In this document: positions 12,401-20,013 of the stretch, piece after piece | How the letters are laid out: each line of letters starts with the position of its first letter | How positions within the stretch are numbered: position 1 is the first letter of the stretch | From: UBA11222 sp030652895 | GTDB taxonomy: Bacteria > Pseudomonadota > Alphaproteobacteria > UBA11222 | Length of the DNA stretch: 41,521 nt | Direction of reading: 5' to 3' | Assembly (NCBI GenBank): GCA_038318895.1 | Contig: JBBQCS010000017.1 | Location: 1-41,521, forward strand | Notes under the pieces: model-generated | The model's input: only the letters and a program-made list of their open reading frames with translations | What the model was told of the DNA's origin: nothing | The model's database searches: none | Made by a program: the position numbers and the translations under genes

Positions 12401-14889
12401 CGACCCCGCGCTTCGAAGGCATCCGGGCGCCCGAATCCGACGAGGCGCTCAGACCTCTACGGCGTCCGCTGGATCTCCTTTTCGACAATGGCTATGGCGG
12501 TTTTTCTGCGGACGGGCGCGAATATGTGATTCATCTGGAGCCGGGGGAGCACACTCCGGCTCCGTGGTCCAACATTCTGGCGAACGACAGTTTCGGCGCC
12601 ATCGTCACGGAAGCTGGGGCTGGATGCACCTGGGCGCTCAATAGCGGTGAAAACCGGCTGACTCCCTGGAACAACGATCCGGTCTGCGATCCGCCAACCG
12701 AGGCGCTCTATCTGCGCGATGAAGAGAGCGGGCATATCTGGACGCCGACCCCGCAGCCCGCAGGAGATGACGCGGCGTGCCAGATCCGGCACGGCGCGGG
12801 ATACACCGAATGGCGGCAGTTAAGCAATGGGCTGGAGCAGGAGCTGCTAATCTTCGTGCCCGTTGACGAGCCGGTAAAAATTGCGCGGCTGCGGCTCACC
12901 AGCAAATCGTTCCGTCCACGGCGTATCACTGCGACCTTTTATGCAGAGTGGATGCTGGGCGCTTTGCAGAGCAGATCCCGCCCGTCTATAGTATGTAATT
13001 ATGATGCCAACTGCCATGCAATCATGGCCCGCAATCCCTGGAACCCTGAGTTTGGCGAACGGGTGGCGTTTCTTACATCCAGCCATCGGATTCACAGCAT
13101 GACAGCCGATCGGCAGGAATTTCTTGGCCGTGAAGGCGATTGGCGCCGTCCCGCCGGATTGCTGCGGTGGGATCTTGGCGGCCGCGTACATCCCGGAGCA
13201 GATCCTTGCGCGGCGCTACAGGTGCATCTCGATATCGCAGCCGGGGAGTCGATCGAGGTCGTGTTTGTACTTGGCCAGGGAGATGACCGCGCGCATGCCG
13301 TGACGCTGGCGCGCCGCTGGCAGGATCCCGAACATGTCAATGGCGCGTTAGAGGAGCTTGGCCGTTACTGGGACCAGCATCTGGGTGCGGTGAGCGTCCA
13401 AACACCCGACCCGGCGTTCGATTTGATGGTGAACCGCTGGCTTCCCTATCAGCTTATGGCTTCCCGCGTTATGGCGCGCGCCGGCTTTTACCAGGCCGGA
13501 GGTGCGCTTGGCTTTCGCGATCAGCTTCAGGATTTGCTCGCAGTTCTGCATTCCGATCCGGCCCGCTTGCGTGCGCATATTCTGACCAGCGCGGCACACC
13601 AGTTCGAAGAAGGCGATGTCCTGCACTGGTGGCACCCGTTGATCGAACGGGGTGTGCGCACGCGCTGCTCCGATGATCTTTTGTGGCTGCCTTACGCCAC
13701 CAGCCATTATATCGAGGCGACGGGAGACGCATCAATTCTCACGGAGGAAGTTCCCTTCCTGCACGCACCACCGTTGTCTCCCGATGAAGGGGACAGATAT
13801 ACGAGCTTTGAAACCACGGTCGAGCGGTTCACGCTTTTTGAGCACTGTGCGCGCGCGCTTGAACGCGGCGTCACCCGGGGCGCGAATGGGCTTGCGCTGA
13901 TGGGTTCGGGTGACTGGAATGACGGGATGAACCGGGTCGGGCAAAATGGCCGTGGCGAAAGTGTGTGGCTATCGTGGTTCGCGATCGCCACGATGGAAAG
14001 CTTTACCGGGCTGTGCCAGCAAATGAACCGCGATGATCTTGCCGCACATTTGACGGCAGAGGCAGGCCGGCTTCAGCAGGCCGTCGACAAGGCCGCCTGG
14101 GATGGCGAGTGGTATCAACGCGCGATTGATGATCATGAGCAGCCCTGGGGGTCGGCGGCCAACACGGAATGCAGAATCGATTCCATTGCCCAGTCCTGGG
14201 CGGTGATATCGGGCGCGGGGGCGCCGGAACGCGCGCGGACAGCGATGGAGTCTGCGGCCCGTACGCTGATCAGGGAGGAGGATCAGCTGATCCGTCTGCT
14301 GTGGCCGCCGTTCGATACAACGCCGCGCGATCCCGGTTATATCAAGGCCTATCCCCCGGGTATCCGGGAAAATGGCGGGCAGTACACTCATGCGGCTGTC
14401 TGGCTGGGTATTGCTTTCGCGCGGCTTGGCGAAAACGACCGGGCGGCGCATATTTTCAAAATGTTGAACCCGATCAATCGCGCGCTAAACCGCAACGATG
14501 CCGACCGCTATCTTATTGAACCCTATGTGCTTGCGGGAGATATCGCGGGGGTTGAACCGCATGTCGGACGGGGCGGCTGGAGCTGGTATACCGGATCCGC
14601 CGCATGGCTGTGGCGGTTCGGCGTTGAAGAAATCCTCGGGCTGCGGCTGAAGAATGGCGATTTGCTGATTGATCCGCGTCTGCCCGGCGACTGGAGCTTC
14701 TTCGAAGCCCAGGTCCGTGGCCCTAAGGGCTCCCTGAAAGTCCGCGTCGAAAAGACGGGCGATGCAGGCGGCGGCACTATTATGACGGTCGATGGAACGC
14801 CATGCACAGAGCCGGTCGTGGCGTTTCCGGACGACGGGTCGGTACGCACGGTTCTGGTTCGGATGGGGGCGCAAAAGAGCGTAGGGTGA
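6433..14889 (+). CDS. ndvB: Cyclic beta-1,2-glucan synthase (NdvB/ChvB type)
   Basis: At 2818 residues this is close to the size of rhizobial NdvB/ChvB (about 2830-2870). The order of parts also fits: an N-terminal region, membrane segments near 315-375, a glucosyltransferase (GT84) domain with VTVDADTILP near residue 530, more membrane segments near 725-770 and 855-890, a glycoamylase-like region around 1320, and two GH94/GT36-type N-terminal modules near 1545 and 2015. The C-terminal phosphorylase domain carries SGDWNDG near residue 2490, which contains the catalytic aspartate of GH94. The protein sits in the inner membrane, makes beta-1,2-glucan from UDP-glucose, and trims and cyclises it for export to the periplasm, where the glucan serves osmotic adaptation and host interaction. 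The GTG start overlaps the Usp stop. The long frame is intact with no internal stop. Confidence 0.93.
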   Translation: MNAPTPEHIVGQLEAAACELSKRHAVSGCDPDPFPAWAELHRLPQWLERARDAAVQADPDATKAAEWLLDNDYQVERAVRQIEEGLPAKFYQNLHSLTTAEEKGLPRVFVVAHGLLQASRLQLSLSSAVQFVRAYQETAPLTIAELWAFPTMLRLACLEILVAAFARLFPDVAPPFAPSHCAVCVGPFDDTESVARAIANLGVIASIQWKDFFESTSQVEAILRRDPAKVYPRMDFETRDRYRQGVEVLARGSRQSEWAVAGALLAQSSASSAEPPRDHVGYWLLGDGRKTFETALKYRPPPMVRCRQWFMRHAGPLYLAAILAAGLGGLILPAFYLWGVGASPALWVLGIALTLLPAWGLGLTLAHWIVTLIVPPRILPKLDFTKAVPPDCATTVVMPVLVASPSEVPGLLDRLEAHRLTNPDPSLQFALLSDLADGPQERMPGDTEVEEALIDGIRQLNNRYRQGSLEPFHLLHRPRRYNPSEGCWMGWERKRGKLEQFNDFVLSGDASAYCVHEGDLDALRAIRFVVTVDADTILPPGSVSRLAGALAHPLNKAEFDATSGRVRSGYTIIQPRVEISPVSGGGSLFTRLYAGDTAIDIYSRAVSDVYQDLFGSGIFVGKGIYEVASFHRSLQGRTPENALLSHDLFEGVHGCAALASDIILYEGFPSDYREYIRRWHRWVRGDWQLLPWLGGKVPGPNDVRVANRLSWLDRWKIIENFRRSLNPFSLVLLAAAGWFVLPGSPWVWTVLALAAPGAFVFTELVTGLARGRRRGAVRSLLGRLSDHIGRWFLAVTFLVQDAAVALDAILRTLWRLYVSRRNFLIWTSAAHMAARFRMQDAPADHWREMWISPALSVGFATALAIVNPIALLPAAPLLLLWLAAPEIAARISRPRGRETEQLGPTDRAFLRRIARRTWLYFETFVGPDDHWLPPDNFQEEPHAEIAHRTSPTNIGMMFLSSLTAWDLGYVDLGDLTARLRNGLDSLDRLEHYRGHILNWYDTRSLKPLEPRYVSTVDSGNLAVSLIAVKEGCLDAVRGPVLRRELWDGFADTVDLLSQALKAASIDETAELRAHLKAMAASGLQATEDAATWGVILDDLCEREYPAIKAEIAKAIAPPNGPSLEALREIHIWLERVHHHLISMRRTVDTLLPWLGLIQAPPPACAELADKIRTLLSPAMPLAELDARCASARSSLAVFGVSTHTGKIAQWLRDMEDALDRGARAQGELLEAVNEVKRRCEAKAFEMDFRLLFDEDSRLFHIGYNVSSDRIDPHHYDLLATEARLASFFAIAKGDVLPEHWLFLGRPIVRAPEGLTLVSWSGSMFEYLMPTILLRSEPDTLLGQSDRTAVDVQRSYGETLGIPWGISESAFAAQDPEHNYRYSAFGVPSLGLRRGLTRDQVVAPYATSLALAVRPGLAVRNLRRLERLGVSGRYGFHDSADFTPARVTAGSDFTPVRAYMAHHQGMTLAAIGNALGDDILVRRFHADPRMRAIELLLQERVPWEFPRELTRETEREAPIPRMPPSAAPHAWVPRTAGSFPQMHTLGNGRLASWITATGGGGLLWRGHALTRWQPDPTSDGHGLWIYVRDEDNGAVWSAGHQPTGATPMNARVIFHPHMAEFHRRDDGVGITMEVAVAPSDDLEIRRITVLNESGRARTLRFTSYGEVVLAPPLEDERHPAFSKLFVGSEHLPDIDGLLFTRRAREPGDKPPVLLHRVVGVTPTTKIAGFETDRRSFIGRNRSTRLPLGVVKGLTGKTGWTLDPVMSLQVRLELEPHERREFAFVTLAAGSRESVLELAERYATLSSLDWTFGNAAVEAAREAHRLGLEPARLPELQMLSSLMLLQHPVLRAAPDVIAANQLGQPDLWPLGISGDHPILALRISDPNETDLLRLLVRAHQLWRRRGIHFDLVVLRTGASSYMDMLRDRILALLRDVGEPDQLGRNGGIHLVAADQAGEERVRLVESVAHIVLDAQQDTLGPLLARALEQRGTTPRFEGIRAPESDEALRPLRRPLDLLFDNGYGGFSADGREYVIHLEPGEHTPAPWSNILANDSFGAIVTEAGAGCTWALNSGENRLTPWNNDPVCDPPTEALYLRDEESGHIWTPTPQPAGDDAACQIRHGAGYTEWRQLSNGLEQELLIFVPVDEPVKIARLRLTSKSFRPRRITATFYAEWMLGALQSRSRPSIVCNYDANCHAIMARNPWNPEFGERVAFLTSSHRIHSMTADRQEFLGREGDWRRPAGLLRWDLGGRVHPGADPCAALQVHLDIAAGESIEVVFVLGQGDDRAHAVTLARRWQDPEHVNGALEELGRYWDQHLGAVSVQTPDPAFDLMVNRWLPYQLMASRVMARAGFYQAGGALGFRDQLQDLLAVLHSDPARLRAHILTSAAHQFEEGDVLHWWHPLIERGVRTRCSDDLLWLPYATSHYIEATGDASILTEEVPFLHAPPLSPDEGDRYTSFETTVERFTLFEHCARALERGVTRGANGLALMGSGDWNDGMNRVGQNGRGESVWLSWFAIATMESFTGLCQQMNRDDLAAHLTAEAGRLQQAVDKAAWDGEWYQRAIDDHEQPWGSAANTECRIDSIAQSWAVISGAGAPERARTAMESAARTLIREEDQLIRLLWPPFDTTPRDPGYIKAYPPGIRENGGQYTHAAVWLGIAFARLGENDRAAHIFKMLNPINRALNRNDADRYLIEPYVLAGDIAGVEPHVGRGGWSWYTGSAAWLWRFGVEEILGLRLKNGDLLIDPRLPGDWSFFEAQVRGPKGSLKVRVEKTGDAGGGTIMTVDGTPCTEPVVAFPDDGSVRTVLVRMGAQKSVG

Positions 14890-15011
14890 TATTATCTTCC
14901 AATGACTCTCACATTCCCGGATAAGTTCACGTATCAGGCGCATGTCTAATGTGTTTTTGGCGTTTCCTTGTGTGAGAGCGCATTCCGCCTGAAGCGCAAA
15001 AGGGTTGGTGC

Positions 15012-15872
15012 ATGAAAAAAATACTTGTCGCGACAGATTTCTCTTCCCGGTCGGACCGGGCAATTCGCCGTTCAACCGTGCTCGCAAAGAGGATCGAAGC
15101 CTCGATCTCACTCATCCATGTCGTCGATGACGATCAACCTGCGCGTATGGTCGAAGCTGAGCAAGCAGCGTCTACTGTGCTCCTGGACGAAACAACCCGA
15201 TCATTACGTGAGATCGATGGGGTTAGTTGCGATTCGAGCACTATTTTAGGTGATCCCTTTGATGGAATTACAAAGGCCGCCGGCGAAATAGCGCCCGATC
15301 TGCTGGTGATTGGTCCGCATCGCCGGCAGGCGCTCAAGGATGTGTTTGTCGGCACAACCGCCGAGCGCACGATCCGCGCAAGCCGTCTGCCAGTTCTGAT
15401 GGCTAACGGCGTTCCGGCAGGCTTCTACCGCCATGTGTTAATTGCGGTAGACCTTTCAGTTTGTTCCGGGGACGCGGTGCGCGCTGCAATCGGTCTCGGC
15501 CTGCACAATCACGCGCCGGTTTGCGTGGTCCATGTCTTCGAGGCGCCCGGGACCGGGCTGATAACCCGGGCTATGATGAAGGATCGCGTCAAAGACTATC
15601 TTGCAGAGGAGGAGAGGCTGGCCGCTGAGGAACTGGCTACGTTCCTGAGCAACCTGGAGTTTTCTCCAAGCCATCAGATATTAAGGCTTAACGGGACATC
15701 TATAGCCGATACCATCTGTTCGGTGGCGCAGGAAATTTCCGCAGATCTCATTGTCGTTGGCACTCATGGCCGGACTGGTGTCAGCAAGCTGCTTCTCGGT
15801 AGTGACGCGGAAGAAGTTTTGCGCATCTCGGATCGCGATGTCATGGCTGTCCCGCCTCGGCACAGCGGCTGA
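15012..15872 (+). CDS. Tandem-domain universal stress protein (UspA family)
   Basis: This 286-residue protein has two Usp domains. The first begins MKKILVATDFSSRSDRAIR, with an aspartate at the usual nucleotide-binding position and a VIGPHRRQ segment. The second (about 140-286) has VLIAVDLS and the clear ATP-binding pattern GTHGRTGVSKLLLGS. AAGGG lies upstream of the ATG. It follows the glucan synthase gene by 122 bases on the same strand and may be co-transcribed, though the gap is large enough for its own promoter. Together with the first Usp gene it makes this a stress-response neighbourhood. The specific role is unknown. Confidence 0.9.
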   Translation: MKKILVATDFSSRSDRAIRRSTVLAKRIEASISLIHVVDDDQPARMVEAEQAASTVLLDETTRSLREIDGVSCDSSTILGDPFDGITKAAGEIAPDLLVIGPHRRQALKDVFVGTTAERTIRASRLPVLMANGVPAGFYRHVLIAVDLSVCSGDAVRAAIGLGLHNHAPVCVVHVFEAPGTGLITRAMMKDRVKDYLAEEERLAAEELATFLSNLEFSPSHQILRLNGTSIADTICSVAQEISADLIVVGTHGRTGVSKLLLGSDAEEVLRISDRDVMAVPPRHSG

Positions 15873-15938
15873 ACTATACTGGCGATTTTCAGTTCTGCAG
15901 GCGGTCAAGCAGAACAGCCTATGGCTGCGCGGGAAAAG

Positions 15939-15968
15939 ACGCCCTGGCCTGATTTAAGCGCCAGGCGT
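15939..15968. terminator. Possible hairpin between convergent genes
   Basis: ACGCCCTGGC and GCCAGGCGT pair with one bulge across a short loop, between the Usp stop (15872) and the end of the reverse-strand DUF882 gene (15974). No T-run follows on either strand, so a terminator role is weakly supported. Confidence 0.25.
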
Positions 15969-15973
15969 GCCAT

Positions 15974-16537
15974 TCATGACCATTGCCGGACACGTCCGGT
16001 GTCAACATGTACGAAACCCGAGGCAGGGTAATATCCGACACCCCCCGCGCGCAAGCCGAGAGCGGCGCGGCGCAGATCAGGGAGTTTACAGCCGGGAAGG
16101 GCGATGTCGATGGCCTTGCCCTGCATATGCAGGCTGCGCGTAGCGACGCCGCCGCTTCTGGCGCGCAGCTTCGCATTGCTTGCAGGCGAGCGATAGCCGG
16201 AGATCACCTGGAAGGTTTCACGTGTCTCGATCCTGCGCTGTAGCGCGTACAGCAGGTCAAGCAATTCTGGATCGATTGGTCTGATTTCATTGGTGCGATG
16301 GTCGCGCAATACGCGGTTGATTTGTCCCAGTGCGTCAGGGATGAATTGTCCCTTCGCCCAGAACTCCGTGCGCAGGCTTTCTCCGGTGTGCAGATTATGC
16401 AAAGAGAGCGTTTTGGAATAATCCAACGCCTTGCCGTAGGCAAAGGCGCGCCCGGAAAGAAGGCTGAATGCGCATGCGCTCCCCAGCGCTAACAGGCGCC
16501 GGCGGTTAAGCTGCTGATTCTCAGATGGTTCCCGCAT
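15974..16537 (-). CDS. DUF882/YcbK-like M15-family peptidase homologue with Tat-like signal
   Basis: The 187-residue protein starts with a twin-arginine-like leader (NRRRLLALG, residues 11-19, then a hydrophobic stretch ending AFA), so export to the periplasm, perhaps by Tat, is expected. The mature part has the M15/DUF882 features SGYRSPASN, SLHMQGKAIDI and FVHVDTG, which supply the His, Asp and His zinc ligands of this fold. Related proteins bind or cut peptidoglycan peptides. The gene lies 69 bases downstream of the L,D-transpeptidase gene on the same strand, the same order as ycbB-ycbK in Escherichia coli, so the two probably form an operon for cell-wall remodelling. Peptidase activity is inferred from the fold. 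Confidence 0.9.
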   Translation of the reverse strand: MREPSENQQLNRRRLLALGSACAFSLLSGRAFAYGKALDYSKTLSLHNLHTGESLRTEFWAKGQFIPDALGQINRVLRDHRTNEIRPIDPELLDLLYALQRRIETRETFQVISGYRSPASNAKLRARSGGVATRSLHMQGKAIDIALPGCKLPDLRRAALGLRAGGVGYYPASGFVHVDTGRVRQWS

Positions 16538-16606
16538 GAGTTCCTTGAGGTCGGTTAAGACATTTTCTGGCGCAAATCATTATCCAGTAAGCCTTTTAAC
16601 AAGAAG

Positions 16607-18238
16607 TTACTGTTGCACGTCAAGCTTTAATCCAGCACGCAACAAGGCATCGCGGCCATATATATCGTCCCGGAATTGCAGCATCCCCGCGCTGTCCACC
16701 CATGCGGTCCGGTAAATGATATGGACCGGCAAGGGACTGGAAAGTTTAACCACCTGCGTTTTTGCGCTGATCATTGCCTCTGCCAGACGGGCGGGCGGCC
16801 AATTCGCATTATTGTCCAAAGCAAAAAGCGCCAATTCCATGTGTTTTGCAACACGGATACACCCGGAACTGAAGGCACGGCTATTTTTGCCGAATAACTC
16901 CCTATGCGATGTGTCGTGCAGATAAATACCATATGAATTGGTCAATGAAAAACGGACCCCGCCGAGCGCATTGAGAGGCCCAGGGTCCTGGCGGAAACGA
17001 AAGCGTAAATTGTTTGCTGTGACGGTGTCCCAATTGATCGTATCGGGATTCAGTTCTCTGGCATCCGCCTTCCAGCCTTCAAAGACGCGAAGCCCCTGCT
17101 GCTTGAGATAAGCGGGGTTGGCTTTGACCTTTGGTAATATATCCAGTTTCGCCAGACGCGGCGGCGGCGTCCAGCTGGGCGACAATATAAGGTTGATAAT
17201 CCGATCACTGAATATCGGGGTGCGCCGGTATTCACGCCCAACCACAACCGGGCTGCGGATCACAACTTTGTTGTCGTTCACGGCAATTAATTCAAAACCG
17301 GCAATATTTACCAGAACGTATCGCGGTCCGAAATTATCGTCGAGCCAGCGCAGGCGCTCCATATTCAGTATGATCTGTTCAATGCGCTCTGCCGGGGGCA
17401 GATTTAGCGCGCGCCGTGTGGCGGGGCCAATCACGCCATCCACATCCAGGCCGTGGCGCGACTGAAACGCCTTGACCGCAAGATCAAGTGCGGCGTCGAA
17501 TTGATCATTGTCGGGCAGCGCCGCGTGCAGGTCGCCAAGCAGCGTCAATTGCCGCCGCAGTGTTACAATGGCATCATCCCGCTGCCCCACTTCCAGTTTG
17601 GGCCCATCCGGTAATTTTGGCCACGCGCCGCTTCCCGCCAAGGTCCGCATCCGCGCCAATGCATCGCGCAACTGCATATAGCCGGGCGTGGACGGCGCCA
17701 CTCCCCTCAGCCAGGCAGAAAAGTCAGGGGCATTCAATCCCTCCCGCAGGGTCTCCAGTGGATCGATAAGAGGCGGTGCGATCTGCAACTCTCGATCGAT
17801 CTCATAGGGCCTGCGCCGCCCATTACGGATATCAGCAATGTAACGCAGCAACGCGACCGACAGCAGCATATCGGCTTCGGCAACCTGGCGCGGCGTGGCA
17901 TCGGCGGGTGGCAACACGCGCAGCCCCGCAGCGTAATCGCCCGGGTGCAGGCCCTCCTGCCCGGCATTCGCCAGGATATTTTGCGCCATAACGGCTTTAT
18001 CCTGCCAGATACCGGCTGTCCACCACCTGCGGTCTGCCCGCCACACAGGTGTCCCCTGCCGCTCTGTATATAATTGCCGGGCCATCGTTACGGAAGCGGG
18101 GGAAAGATTATGCGCGCCAGCGATGGGGCCGCTGATAAGCGCATATATTTCACGCGCCACCGGATCCTCATCCGCACGGGCCTGCATCGGCGCAAGGACG
18201 GCAAAAAACGCAAAAACCAACGTGTAAACTGATCGCAT
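16607..18238 (-). CDS. L,D-transpeptidase, YcbB/LdtD type
   Basis: The 543-residue protein has a signal peptide ending near ARA (residue 22), a scaffold region, a peptidoglycan-binding domain near 235-300 (FQSRHGLDVDGVIGPATR) and a YkuD catalytic domain. The catalytic motif is SSGCIRV with Cys460, and a histidine lies upstream in HDTSHRELF. These periplasmic enzymes form 3-3 meso-diaminopimelate crosslinks in peptidoglycan and can attach proteins to it. Length and layout match YcbB/LdtD, including the domain between the PG-binding and catalytic parts. The motif begins SSG where many members have SHG, a variation seen in YcbB-type enzymes. The DUF882 gene lies just downstream. Confidence 0.93.
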   Translation of the reverse strand: MRSVYTLVFAFFAVLAPMQARADEDPVAREIYALISGPIAGAHNLSPASVTMARQLYTERQGTPVWRADRRWWTAGIWQDKAVMAQNILANAGQEGLHPGDYAAGLRVLPPADATPRQVAEADMLLSVALLRYIADIRNGRRRPYEIDRELQIAPPLIDPLETLREGLNAPDFSAWLRGVAPSTPGYMQLRDALARMRTLAGSGAWPKLPDGPKLEVGQRDDAIVTLRRQLTLLGDLHAALPDNDQFDAALDLAVKAFQSRHGLDVDGVIGPATRRALNLPPAERIEQIILNMERLRWLDDNFGPRYVLVNIAGFELIAVNDNKVVIRSPVVVGREYRRTPIFSDRIINLILSPSWTPPPRLAKLDILPKVKANPAYLKQQGLRVFEGWKADARELNPDTINWDTVTANNLRFRFRQDPGPLNALGGVRFSLTNSYGIYLHDTSHRELFGKNSRAFSSGCIRVAKHMELALFALDNNANWPPARLAEAMISAKTQVVKLSSPLPVHIIYRTAWVDSAGMLQFRDDIYGRDALLRAGLKLDVQQ

Positions 18239-18424
18239 TATACAGCCCTATACAACAGAATGTCCGGCGCTTTGCCGCTGGCCCGCGGCTGGCGGTAAAT
18301 GCGCCACGCATATTTAGGGGTGGCCGAGAACCACCACCATGTCGCTGAGGGATACATCATTACCTGCGCCGGCGCAGCATCGAATTATGAATGCCGCGCT
18401 GGCCATCATTTTCCATGCGGTCGC

Positions 18425-18601
18425 TCAGGCGGCTTTGATCTCGATCTTTTTCTCGGGTTTCACGGCTTCAGGCTTTTTGGGAAGCGTTACCGTGAGCACG
18501 CCCTTGCTGATGCTCGCTTCGATCTTGTCCGCGTCGACTTCATCGGGCAGGGCGAAGCGGCGCTCAAAAGAGCCCGAATTGCGTAACAGTTTAGCCCTCA
18601 T
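18425..18601 (-). pseudogene. Truncated Hsp20 C-terminal remnant
   Basis: The last 50 or so residues of this frame are a clear small heat shock protein C-terminus: SGSFERRFALPDEV, a GVLTVTLPKK block and a lysine-rich tail ending KIEIKAA. The N-terminal region and the first half of the alpha-crystallin domain are absent. Upstream the frame continues as unrelated sequence, with homology breaking near base 18588. A 58-codon ORF could start at ATG 18601, with GGAGG only one base away. It lies next to an intact hsp20 in the opposite orientation, consistent with decay of a second copy. Expression of a short peptide cannot be excluded. Confidence 0.72.
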
Positions 18602-18718
18602 GCCTCCATGCTGGCAATGAATATGCGTAGCGTGCAGTTGGTATGGGAGGTGCGCGACACAAAGCCGAATTGAGTGACGGCGTCTTTTCTGGTTCGGGTA
18701 AAAATTTTTCGAAGACCT

Positions 18719-18747
18719 CTTGAACTGGAAAGCTGCTGTTCTAGATA
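18719..18747 (+). promoter_or_regulatory. Probable heat-shock promoter of hsp20
   Basis: CTTGAAC at 18719-18725 and TAGATA at 18742-18747 are separated by 16 bases counted from TTGAAC. The CTTGAA element resembles the -35 of RpoH promoters, though a sigma-70 reading is also possible. The predicted start near 18754 gives a leader of about 95 bases, typical for ROSE-controlled genes. Confidence 0.45.
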
Positions 18748-18769
18748 AAAAAATGTCGGTTGCCGAATG

Positions 18770-18788
18770 CGGGACCGGCATAGTCCCG
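18770..18788. repeat. Inverted repeat in the hsp20 leader
   Basis: CGGGAC (18770-18775) and GTCCCG (18783-18788) enclose seven bases. In the predicted transcript this forms an upstream hairpin of the leader; as DNA it could be an operator. It is not a CIRCE element. Confidence 0.4.
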
Positions 18789-18823
18789 GAGGCGTCATGC
18801 GCTTGGCGACCTTCTGATAATTA

Positions 18824-18840
18824 CCTTGCTAATTAGGAGG
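18824..18840 (+). promoter_or_regulatory. ROSE-like RNA thermometer hairpin covering the Shine-Dalgarno of hsp20
   Basis: CCTTGCT (18824-18830) and AGGAGG (18835-18840) are separated by AATT. Pairing gives U-A, C-G, a bulged or non-canonical G, U-G, U-A, C-G and C-G, so the whole ribosome site is masked. TTGCT opposite the Shine-Dalgarno with a G left out is the signature of ROSE elements upstream of alphaproteobacterial small heat shock genes. The hairpin ends eight bases before ATG 18849. Melting at higher temperature would release translation. Confidence 0.65.
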
Positions 18841-18848
18841 ATATAGCA

Positions 18849-19325
18849 ATGAGGACGACCCTCGATTTCTCACCCCTGTACCGTTCCAGTGTCGGTTTCG
18901 ACCGCGTCTTTGATCTGCTTGAGACGGCAAGCCGCATCGAGACTATTGATAACTGGCCACCCTACGATATCGCCCGGACCGGAGACGACGCCTACCGCAT
19001 TACCATGGTGGTGGCGGGTTTCTCGCAGGACGAATTGAGCCTTACGCACGAGCCGAACATGCTTGTAGTCAGCGGTTCGAAATCTGGCGACGAGAAGGCG
19101 GAATATCTGCATCGGGGCATTGCGGGGCGGCCGTTTCAGCGCCGTTTCGAGCTGGCCGATCACGTAAAAGTCGCGCGCGCGAACCTGGAGAACGGTCTTC
19201 TTACAATCGATCTCCAGCGCGAAATCCCCGAGGAGATGAAACCGCGCCGAATTGAAATCGCAACCGGCCCGGGGCTGTCAAAGTCCGAGCCACGGCAAAT
19301 CGGGGCCGAAAAACAGGCCGCCTGA
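18849..19325 (+). CDS. Small heat shock protein Hsp20 (IbpA-like)
   Basis: The 158-residue protein has the alpha-crystallin domain at about 35-140, beginning PPYDIARTGDDAYRI, a standard feature of IbpA-class proteins. It continues with VVAGFSQDEL, FQRRFELADHV and LENGLLTIDLQREIPE. It is an ATP-independent chaperone that holds unfolding proteins in the cytosol. The start is supported by AGGAGG eight bases upstream; that site lies inside a ROSE-like hairpin, and a heat-shock-like promoter sits about 95 bases before the hairpin region ends. The C-terminal I-x-I-type motif is not obvious: the tail continues about 20 residues past RRIEIA with a charged extension. It is transcribed away from the truncated Hsp20 remnant. 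Confidence 0.93.
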   Translation: MRTTLDFSPLYRSSVGFDRVFDLLETASRIETIDNWPPYDIARTGDDAYRITMVVAGFSQDELSLTHEPNMLVVSGSKSGDEKAEYLHRGIAGRPFQRRFELADHVKVARANLENGLLTIDLQREIPEEMKPRRIEIATGPGLSKSEPRQIGAEKQAA

Positions 19326-19383
19326 GGCGAGCGGTAATTGGAAAGCCGCCGGCCGCGGACAACAGTCTGACGCCGGCGGACTT

Positions 19384-20013
19384 TCAGATCGCCTTTGCAA
19401 TCTGATAGCAGATCGGTTTGAAGCTGCCGCCGTTCGAAAGCGGCGCAGAACAGGCTGTGAGACCGACGATAAGGTCCGTCGAAGCCTCAAAGACAATTTG
19501 ATCGCCGGCCTTGCTCAGGGGCGGTTCAACCTTGAAGCACCCCGTATTCCCGTCAACAGGAACATTCATGAAGCAATTGAAGGCAACGGGAAGATTGTCA
19601 GGCTCGATCTTATAAGGCGCCAATGCATTCGCTAAATTACCAAAGCATCCATGGTGCGGGCGCGCGTGCCCATACAGGATTCTGAACATTTCGCTGGAGC
19701 ATGGGCTAAGCAGAAAATCGTGCCGCCCTACATCGTCAGCGACGATTTTCAGCAGAATGTTGCTTCGATTGGAATATAAAGGATCCCCGGTGGTAAGATA
19801 GATACGGCTTAGATAATCAAAGGTCCGCCCCGCGCAAATTACCTCGCGAACATCGTTCCGGTTAAAGGCGAGCAAGTCCGCGACCTGACCGCCCTGTATG
19901 TCAATCACACTCAGCCGGTCGCCCTTGGAGAGCGTAAATGCCACCCCTGTACGGGGTTCAATTTTTTGCGTCATTGTTCCCGGCATAATGAAAGGGGCAT
20001 TTCCAGTGTCCAT
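19384..20013 (-). CDS. DUF1989 family protein (urea carboxylase-associated / carboxyguanidine deiminase-like)
   Basis: About 209 residues long, with the DUF1989 landmarks GGQVADLLAF, SPCSSEMF, HHGCFGNL, FNCFMNVPV and the C-terminal DLIVGLTACSAP. Proteins of this family were annotated as urea-carboxylase-associated; two of them (CgdA and CgdB) together act as carboxyguanidine deiminase. Here only one copy is present and no carboxylase lies nearby, so the substrate is open. The frame overlaps the upstream YqcI gene by 56 bases if ATG 20013 is used. In-frame ATGs at 19986 and 19974 would shorten it and cut the overlap; AAGG lies close to the first. Translational coupling with the YqcI gene is likely in either case. 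Confidence 0.85.
   Translation of the reverse strand: MDTGNAPFIMPGTMTQKIEPRTGVAFTLSKGDRLSVIDIQGGQVADLLAFNRNDVREVICAGRTFDYLSRIYLTTGDPLYSNRSNILLKIVADDVGRHDFLLSPCSSEMFRILYGHARPHHGCFGNLANALAPYKIEPDNLPVAFNCFMNVPVDGNTGCFKVEPPLSKAGDQIVFEASTDLIVGLTACSAPLSNGGSFKPICYQIAKAI

Noticed and set aside
18299..18620. Two overlapping forward ORFs near the Hsp20 remnant
   Set aside because: They are antisense shadows of the remnant, with no homology of their own.
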